Shown here piece by piece: positions 39,513 to 45,671 of a stretch of DNA of 45,671 bases (the stretch's first letter is position 1; each line of letters opens with the position of its first letter). The position numbers were made by a program, and so were the translations under genes. This DNA is from Candidatus Dojkabacteria bacterium. Its GTDB lineage: Bacteria > Patescibacteriota > Dojkabacteria > SC72 > JAHDCA01. The notes under the pieces were generated by a model. That model was not told the origin of the DNA and made no database searches. It worked only from the letters and a program-made list of their open reading frames with translations. The stretch covers positions 2,604-48,274 of the forward strand of contig JALWDW010000012.1 in the NCBI GenBank assembly GCA_027036675.1, in the 5' to 3' direction.

Positions 39513-40355
39513 TTGACGGTGAACGCAAAGATTTCGAATTTGGCGCGAGTGGTATTTGGAATTCTCCTCGTAATAGCTGGTGGGTATATTTCCGGGCAAC
39601 TGACCATATGGGCTGTGCGCACGGTTAGGCGTCACGAGTATGCGTCAGGATATGTCGCGCAAGCGGTACAATCCAGAGAGCGCGGGGATCTGTTGCAATC
39701 TTACAATGCGTATGAAGCTGCCTCATACTTCGAGCCGGAAAACGGAGAAATAATCTCACAAGAGGTCGGGGTGGCGTTGGAGGCCGGTGCCACGCGCGAT
39801 GCCGTGTCGGTGATGGAACGTAAGTATGGGCAACTTCCCCCCGAGCAATATGCGCAGCTTGCGACATCGGTGGCGGATGCGTTGCTCGATGTTGGCGATT
39901 ATCAACAAGCCGGACGTTTTTACGAAAAGGCTATGGATGCGAATGACACAGTGGAAAATAAATTAAAACTCCTGAACTTTTATTTGCTCTCCGGAAATAT
40001 TGATGCTTACCAGGAAGCGATGTCTGCAGATGGCGATCTGATCCGACCGGATATGAACATATACCGGATAAATGACATTTTGAACAAAGACGAATACACG
40101 GACCCGGCGGAGCTTTTGAACGATGTGAGATCAGTATTTGCAGATGGATATATCCTTTTGGCTGGGTATATCCTGAATGATAACGAAGCGAATTTCCCCG
40201 AATTGCGAAAAAGGTGGGATTATTGGTTTTACAAAGCGTGGGTTGCGTACTATGAAGATGACCCCGATAAAGCGTCAGAGTATCTGAAATCGGCCGAATA
40301 TTATGGTGGCTCCGGAAGTGGCATTGTACTTTTACACGATAGTTTGGAAACTTGA
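39513..40355 (+). CDS. Membrane-anchored TPR-like protein (start TTG 39513 or nearby GTG)
   Basis: TM VVFGILLVIAGGYISGQLTIW then helical repeats (LLQSYNAYEAASYFEPENGEI; DYQQAGRFYEKAMDAND). Confidence 0.65.
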   Translation: MTVNAKISNLARVVFGILLVIAGGYISGQLTIWAVRTVRRHEYASGYVAQAVQSRERGDLLQSYNAYEAASYFEPENGEIISQEVGVALEAGATRDAVSVMERKYGQLPPEQYAQLATSVADALLDVGDYQQAGRFYEKAMDANDTVENKLKLLNFYLLSGNIDAYQEAMSADGDLIRPDMNIYRINDILNKDEYTDPAELLNDVRSVFADGYILLAGYILNDNEANFPELRKRWDYWFYKAWVAYYEDDPDKASEYLKSAEYYGGSGSGIVLLHDSLET

Positions 40356-40520
40356 AAATAGAGTAATCACAAAACTCGGATTGTCTTTGAAATTGGACTT
40401 ATGTATCCGATATGCCTCTGATTTTCTTGCTTGCGTGAAACGGTTGATATATAATCCCCACGTATTAGGTGGTACTACCCCTTCTCCAAAGTAGTAAGTT
40501 AAAATATTTATATCTAAAAA

Positions 40521-42614
40521 ATGGCGAAAATATCCTACGACGTTAAATTCGATTTAAAGAATATCCGCAATATCGGTATCATTGCGCATATCGATGCGGG
40601 GAAGACTACTACGACGGAGAGACTTTTGTATTTCACAGGGCAGGTACATAAGATTGGTGAAGTGCATGACGGCGAAGCGGTGACGGACTTCATGGATCAG
40701 GAGCGAGAGAGAGGTATTACCATCATGTCCGCAGCGGTAACCGCTTTTTGGGACTATAACGGCGAGAAGTATCGTATAAACATCATAGACACGCCGGGAC
40801 ATGTGGATTTCACTGCTGAAGTGGAAAGATCATTGCGGGTGCTGGACGGAGCTGTAGTTATACTGGACGGTAAGATGGGGGTTGAACCGCAATCCGAGAC
40901 GGTATGGAGGCAGGCTGACAAATACGAAGTTCCCAGAGTATTTTTTGTGAACAAATTGAATCTTCTCGGTGGCGACTTTGAGATGTCGTTGCAATCGATC
41001 AAAGATAGATTGACGCCAAATGCTGTTGCGATCACCTTGCCAATCGGACGTGAGAGTGAATTGCGAGGTCTCGTCGATCTTCTTAAGATGAAGGCCTATA
41101 CGTATGACTCGATAGAAGCTACGGAGGCCAAGGAGGAAGAAATTCCCGAAGACATGAAGGAAATGGCGGAGCAATATAGACACCAGCTGATAGAGAAATT
41201 GGTAGAGCAAGATGATGCGTTGATGGAAAAGTATCTGTCCGGTGAAGAGCCGACGTACGATGAGTTGATCTCTGCCATGCGCAAAGGTACCCTCGCCAGA
41301 AAGCTTTTCCCTGTGATGGGAGGTGATTCGCGGACAGTCATCTCAAAGAAAATTCTCGACTTGGTGGTACAAGCGTTACCTTCTCCCGTGGATATCAAAG
41401 CGATGGTCGGTGTGGGACCGGATGGTACGGAAGAAGAAAGGAAGCCGAGTGAAGATGAACCGTTTGCCGCGTTGGTATTCAAGATAGTCAATGACCCACA
41501 TATAGGTACTCTCTCATATTTCCGTATATACTCGGGTAAGATCAATGCCGGTTCGTATGTGTACAACTCCACCAAAGGGATCAAGGAACGAGTCAGCCGA
41601 CTGGTATTGATGCATGCGGACGACCGTGAAGAGGTTCAGTCATTGCGAGCCGGAGACATCGGTGCGATAGTCGGCTTGAAGGATACCGTGACAGGCGAAA
41701 CATTGTGCGATATCAATCATAAAATCATCTTGGAGCAAATCGAATTTGCTGAGCCTGTTGTTCGTCAAGCCATCGAACCCAAAACAAAGTCAGACGAAGA
41801 AAAATTGTCCATCGCCTTGGGTAAGCTGATGAAGGAAGATCCAATATTCAAAGCCGAATCCGACAATGAGACTGGGCAGACTATCATTTCGGGTATGGGT
41901 GAGCTCCATCTTGAAATTATGGTAGATAGATTGCGTAGAGAATACGGAGTCGATGTGATCGTTGGTAAACCGCAAGTCGCGTATCGTGAGACTGTGAAGG
42001 CGACAGGTCAAGCGGAAAACAAATATATCAAGCAGTCCGGAGGTCGAGGGCAATACGGACATTGTTGGATTCGTGTCGAACCAAATGAAACTGGGAAAGG
42101 TTTTGAGTTTATCAACGAAATCAAAGGAGGCGCTATCCCGCGCGAGTATATACCCGCGATTGAGAAAGGTGTCAAGGAAGCTATGCAGTCCGGAGTCATC
42201 GCCGGTTATCCGATGGTTGATATCAAGGCTGCCGTATATGATGGTTCTTATCACGAAGTTGACTCCAGTGAGGCTGCTTTTAAGATGTCGGCCATATTTG
42301 CCTTCAAGGATGCTGTCAAACAGGCGAACCCGATACTTTTGGAGCCGATAATGAAGGTTGAAGTGACCACACCCACCGAATACTTGGGGGATATCACCGC
42401 ATCGTTGAGTAGTAAACGTGGTGAAATTCAAGGGACCGAAACCCAAGGTTCGGTGCAGATAGTCACTGCGTTTGTGCCGTTGGCGGCTCTTTTTGGATAC
42501 ACGACTGAGGTGCGTTCTATCACGAGTGGACGTGGCGCTCCTTCAGTAGAATTCAGTCATTATGCAGAAGTCCCTAAAGGAATAGTGGCGGAAATTGTAA
42601 GCGAAAGGTCTTAA
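40521..42614 (+). CDS. fusA: Elongation factor G with altered G4/G5 motifs
   Basis: 697 aa; AHIDAGKTTTTERLLY, RERGITIMSAA, DTPGHVDFTAEVERSLRVLDGAV, C-terminal EF-G domains; G4 reads NKLN. Confidence 0.95.
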   Translation: MAKISYDVKFDLKNIRNIGIIAHIDAGKTTTTERLLYFTGQVHKIGEVHDGEAVTDFMDQERERGITIMSAAVTAFWDYNGEKYRINIIDTPGHVDFTAEVERSLRVLDGAVVILDGKMGVEPQSETVWRQADKYEVPRVFFVNKLNLLGGDFEMSLQSIKDRLTPNAVAITLPIGRESELRGLVDLLKMKAYTYDSIEATEAKEEEIPEDMKEMAEQYRHQLIEKLVEQDDALMEKYLSGEEPTYDELISAMRKGTLARKLFPVMGGDSRTVISKKILDLVVQALPSPVDIKAMVGVGPDGTEEERKPSEDEPFAALVFKIVNDPHIGTLSYFRIYSGKINAGSYVYNSTKGIKERVSRLVLMHADDREEVQSLRAGDIGAIVGLKDTVTGETLCDINHKIILEQIEFAEPVVRQAIEPKTKSDEEKLSIALGKLMKEDPIFKAESDNETGQTIISGMGELHLEIMVDRLRREYGVDVIVGKPQVAYRETVKATGQAENKYIKQSGGRGQYGHCWIRVEPNETGKGFEFINEIKGGAIPREYIPAIEKGVKEAMQSGVIAGYPMVDIKAAVYDGSYHEVDSSEAAFKMSAIFAFKDAVKQANPILLEPIMKVEVTTPTEYLGDITASLSSKRGEIQGTETQGSVQIVTAFVPLAALFGYTTEVRSITSGRGAPSVEFSHYAEVPKGIVAEIVSERS

Positions 42615-42729
42615 GGACTTAAAAACACTTGCGATTTACGAATTCTTTTGATAATATTCAGCGAGTTTGGGTCGAACTACTGCTTCGTCCTACGCTGTAG
42701 ACTAATTTAAATTTAAATACATAAAAATT

Positions 42730-43899
42730 ATGGCAGATACATATGATCGTTCCAAGCCTCATGTAAATATTGGGACGTTGGGGCATGTTGACCATGGTAA
42801 GACAACTCTTCTCCGTGGTATATTGAATGTCTTCTCTCCCGATCCGGAGGTGATGATTGATAAGTTGGATAAGGATCCTGAATCAAGGGCAAAAAGCATC
42901 ACGATCGCCGTTGCTCATGTAGAGATTGAAACAGATAATCGACACTATGCTATTGTAGATTGCCCGGGACACAAGGATTATATTAAGAACATGATCACAG
43001 GTGCGGCGCAAATGGATGGTGCGATACTAGTTGTATCATCTTCAGACGGGGCTATGCCTCAAACCAAAGAGCACTTGTTGTTGGCTAGGCAGGTAGGCGT
43101 CGAAAAATTAGTAGTAGCGATCAATAAATTTGGCGAAGTTGATCCGGAAATGATGGAGTTGATCAAGATGGATATCCAGGGGCTCCTGGAGAAATACGGC
43201 TATGACGCCGACTCGCCGATCGTAGAAGTGAATGCGTTGGATGCTCAGAACAAGGTTGAGGCTGCGTTGGAAGAGGTTAAACAATTGATGGCAGCTGTGG
43301 ATGAGTGGATCCCTGTTCCTGAGAGACCGATCGATCAGCCATTTTTGATGCCTGTCGAGGATGTGTTTAGTATTGAAGGGCGTGGGACTGTCGCTACCGG
43401 AAGGATCGAGCGAGGTGTAATCAAGGTGGGTGAAGAAGTTGATGTCTTGGGAATGAACTTGAAGCCGAACAAGACTACTGTAACCGGTGTTGAGATGTTC
43501 AATAAGGCTATGGAGGAAGGCCAGGCTGGAGACAATGCAGGTATCCTGCTTCGAGGGTTCAAGAGGTCCGATGTTGTTCGCGGACAAGTGTTGTCTGCGC
43601 CGGGCTCTGTTGAGACTCATAGCGCATTTAAGGCTGAGGTCTATATATTGAGTAAAGAAGAAGGTGGGCGGCACACACCGTTTGTAACCGGGTACAAGCC
43701 TCAGTTCTATATCAGGACCGCTGATGTGACTGGTGAGGTCAAGCTCCCCGATGGTGTGGAGATGGTGATGCCTGGCGACAACGTAACCATCGACATCGAA
43801 CTTATTATGCCTGTGGTTATTGAAAAAGGTATGAGGTTTGCTATCCGTGAAGGTGGTATGACGGTAGGAAATGGTGTTGTATTGGAGATTGTTAAATAA
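42730..43899 (+). CDS. tuf: Elongation factor Tu-like protein with altered G4/G5 and switch I motifs
   Basis: 389 aa; [47 protein letters not shown], domain 2/3 EF-Tu signatures; lies between fusA and rpsJ. Confidence 0.9.
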   Translation: MADTYDRSKPHVNIGTLGHVDHGKTTLLRGILNVFSPDPEVMIDKLDKDPESRAKSITIAVAHVEIETDNRHYAIVDCPGHKDYIKNMITGAAQMDGAILVVSSSDGAMPQTKEHLLLARQVGVEKLVVAINKFGEVDPEMMELIKMDIQGLLEKYGYDADSPIVEVNALDAQNKVEAALEEVKQLMAAVDEWIPVPERPIDQPFLMPVEDVFSIEGRGTVATGRIERGVIKVGEEVDVLGMNLKPNKTTVTGVEMFNKAMEEGQAGDNAGILLRGFKRSDVVRGQVLSAPGSVETHSAFKAEVYILSKEEGGRHTPFVTGYKPQFYIRTADVTGEVKLPDGVEMVMPGDNVTIDIELIMPVVIEKGMRFAIREGGMTVGNGVVLEIVK

Positions 43900-43918
43900 G
43901 TATGGGTAAGTAGAGCAG

Positions 43919-44236
43919 ATGTCGATGAGGATTAGGGTTACAATCAAAGGATATGACTCAAATGTGGTGGAGACATCTGCCGTGAGTATATTGCGGACGG
44001 CTGTGGGTACGGGTGCCAAGGTTGTTGGTCCCGTCCCACTGCCGAATCGTCGCACCCTTATGGCTGTCAACAGATCACCGCATATTTACAAGACATCGAT
44101 GGAACATTTTGAAGTTCGTACACATAAGCGTCTGATTGATATTATCGATCCGACTGCTAGTACGATTGACTCGTTGCAACATTTGCAATTACCCACCGGT
44201 GTGCAGATATCTATAAAACAGACTACAGCTTCATAA
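43919..44236 (+). CDS. rpsJ: 30S ribosomal protein S10
   Basis: RIRVTIKGYDSNVVETSAVSIL...GPVPLPNRRTLMAVNRSPHIYKTSMEHFEVRTHKRLIDI. Confidence 0.97.
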   Translation: MSMRIRVTIKGYDSNVVETSAVSILRTAVGTGAKVVGPVPLPNRRTLMAVNRSPHIYKTSMEHFEVRTHKRLIDIIDPTASTIDSLQHLQLPTGVQISIKQTTAS

Positions 44237-44240
44237 GATC

Positions 44241-44831
44241 ATGGCACAGGCGATAGGTATTAAACAAATGATGACGACGGTCTTTGATGAAAACGGTACT
44301 GCAATACCCGTGACAGTGATCGACTTTTCCGAGACGGTTATTGTGTCCAAGGAAGAAGGTAAGTCCATGCTTGGTGTGGGTAAACGAAAGAAATCTACGC
44401 GAGCGCTTGAAGGTGTCTACAAAGGGTTGGGGTATGTGCCGAAGTATGTAAAGGAAGTAAAAATCACCGAGGGTGAAGAGTTGCCGGGTGTTGGTGAGGT
44501 ATTCCCTGTTGATGTCTTTCAAGATGGTGATATTGTTGCCGTTCAAGGTACTTCTAAGGGTAAAGGTTTTGCCGGCGTTGTGAAACGATGGGGTTTTGCA
44601 GGTGGGTGTGCTTCACATGGACAATCCGATAGATTGCGAGCGCCGGGTTCCATTGGTGCGGGTACGACCCCAGGTCGGGTGTTCAAAGGTAAGAAGATGG
44701 CCGGGCGTAAGGGCGGAGAAACTTGTACTGTAAAGAATTTGCGCGTGGTAGGTGTCGGTGATGATTATATCTTGGTATCCGGCTCGGTACCGGGTTCGAG
44801 TGGTTCGTATGTTGTAGTAACGAAACAATAA
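44241..44831 (+). CDS. rplC: 50S ribosomal protein L3
   Basis: GTSKGKGFAGVVKRWGFAGGCASHGQSDRLRAPGSIGAGTTPGRVFKGKKMAGRKGGETCTVKNLRVV. Confidence 0.97.
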   Translation: MAQAIGIKQMMTTVFDENGTAIPVTVIDFSETVIVSKEEGKSMLGVGKRKKSTRALEGVYKGLGYVPKYVKEVKITEGEELPGVGEVFPVDVFQDGDIVAVQGTSKGKGFAGVVKRWGFAGGCASHGQSDRLRAPGSIGAGTTPGRVFKGKKMAGRKGGETCTVKNLRVVGVGDDYILVSGSVPGSSGSYVVVTKQ

Positions 44832-44836
44832 GTATT

Positions 44837-45478
44837 ATGAAACTGAAACTTGTAGATTTACAATTGAACGAAGTCACTGGGGATGTAAATTTGAGCGAAG
44901 CCGTGTTTGGAGCTCGATTCGATTCCGATCTGGTAGCGCAAGTATATCAGGTGTATATGACCAATCAGCGTGTGGCCGGGGCTTCTCCCAAGACCAGGGC
45001 TCAGGTACGTGGCGGTGGTCGGAAACCGTGGGCTCAAAAAGGTACGGGGCGTGCAAGAGCTGGGTCTATAAGGTCCCCTCTGTTTAGAGGTGGTGGTGTT
45101 GTATTTGGGCCAGCGGGTCGGGTGTGGAAATCGAAGGTTAATAAGAAAATGAAAAAATCGGCAATCAGAAGCGTACTATCCAAACATCTTGCAGACGGTA
45201 CACTTTTGGCTGTGGTTGTAACGGATGATGGGGATAAGACGACTTCCCTTGCAAAGGCTGTAAGGAAATTTGTGGAAAAAATACGAGGTGATAAACATAT
45301 TGAAGGTCGCTTGGTCACGTTTGTTACGGATAACCCTGACGTTCGTTTGGGGCTGAGGAACATGCAAAATCTCAACCTGGCGTCATCTGACGGTGTGAAT
45401 ATCTACGATGTGCTTTCACCTGCTATTCTTATCTTTGACAAAGAAGCCTTGGTTAAAATAAATGAGAAACTGGCATGA
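44837..45478 (+). CDS. rplD: 50S ribosomal protein L4
   Basis: RVAGASPKTRAQVRGGGRKPWAQKGTGRARAGSIRSPLFRGGGVVFGP. Confidence 0.97.
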   Translation: MKLKLVDLQLNEVTGDVNLSEAVFGARFDSDLVAQVYQVYMTNQRVAGASPKTRAQVRGGGRKPWAQKGTGRARAGSIRSPLFRGGGVVFGPAGRVWKSKVNKKMKKSAIRSVLSKHLADGTLLAVVVTDDGDKTTSLAKAVRKFVEKIRGDKHIEGRLVTFVTDNPDVRLGLRNMQNLNLASSDGVNIYDVLSPAILIFDKEALVKINEKLA

Positions 45479-45671
45479 GTGATGCAAAAAAATCGGGTAT
45501 TCTAAACTCTCCAGAATATAAAAATGAATACAATAAACTCTTAAACAGAATTAAAAAAGAGTTAGCTATTCAAGTATGGCAGAAAAAACTTCTTGACAGC
45601 ATTAAAATTTCGAACAAAGAACTTAAAGATTACTATAACAAGAACAAAGCTGAATTTCAAGAAAAAGAGGC
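45475..45671 (+). CDS. Partial ORF (ATGA overlap with rplD); predicted peptide resembles parvulin/SurA-like PPIase N-terminal region rather than L23
   Basis: MSDAKKSGILNSPEYKNEYNKLLNRIKKELAIQVWQKKLLDSIKISNKELKDYYNKNKAEFQEKE, open to window end; strongly A-rich. Confidence 0.45.
   Translation, partial: MSDAKKSGILNSPEYKNEYNKLLNRIKKELAIQVWQKKLLDSIKISNKELKDYYNKNKAEFQEKE

Noticed and set aside
43108-44070. 320-aa minus-strand ORF antisense to tuf/rpsJ
   Set aside because: Spans two well-supported genes; no domain signature.
1-45671. Alternative genetic code (UGA as Gly, as in Gracilibacteria/Absconditabacteria)
   Set aside because: TGA terminates supported genes (nusA, infB, rplD and others) at expected lengths.

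Overview
This 45.7 kb window looks like part of a Patescibacteria/CPR-like genome (inferred from gene content; TGA is used as a normal stop). Left part: a 5'-truncated VanY/M15-type peptidase, then nusA-infB-(long non-coding gap)-DHH-like gene-rpsO-pnp, followed on the minus strand by mpg and a NOL1/NOP2/RsmF-like m5C methyltransferase. Middle (about 12.4-36.3 kb): a large accessory block of envelope/secretion-type proteins. It contains a 2469-aa coiled-coil protein with two EF-hand loops, Cys-rich and FN3 surface proteins, a (GGGNN)14 linker protein with an LPxTG-like tail, a VirB6/TrbL-like polytopic protein, a 1424-aa coiled-coil-TM-M23 fusion, and a PGRP-like/SH3 protein. Right part: uvrD/pcrA, an Rpf-like G5 protein (minus strand), a TPR-like protein, then fusA-tuf-rpsJ-rplC-rplD. 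The most striking observation is that both elongation factors have lost the guanine-recognition Asp of the G4 NKxD motif (EF-G NKLN, EF-Tu NKFG) and have altered G5 motifs, while IF-2 has TKID. Other notable signals: two long intergenic regions with nested complementary helices that suggest structured RNAs, near-absence of Shine-Dalgarno sequences, apparent leaderless promoters, and an abrupt compositional switch at the extreme right end that may be a chimeric join. All homology calls were made by eye; no database was searched.
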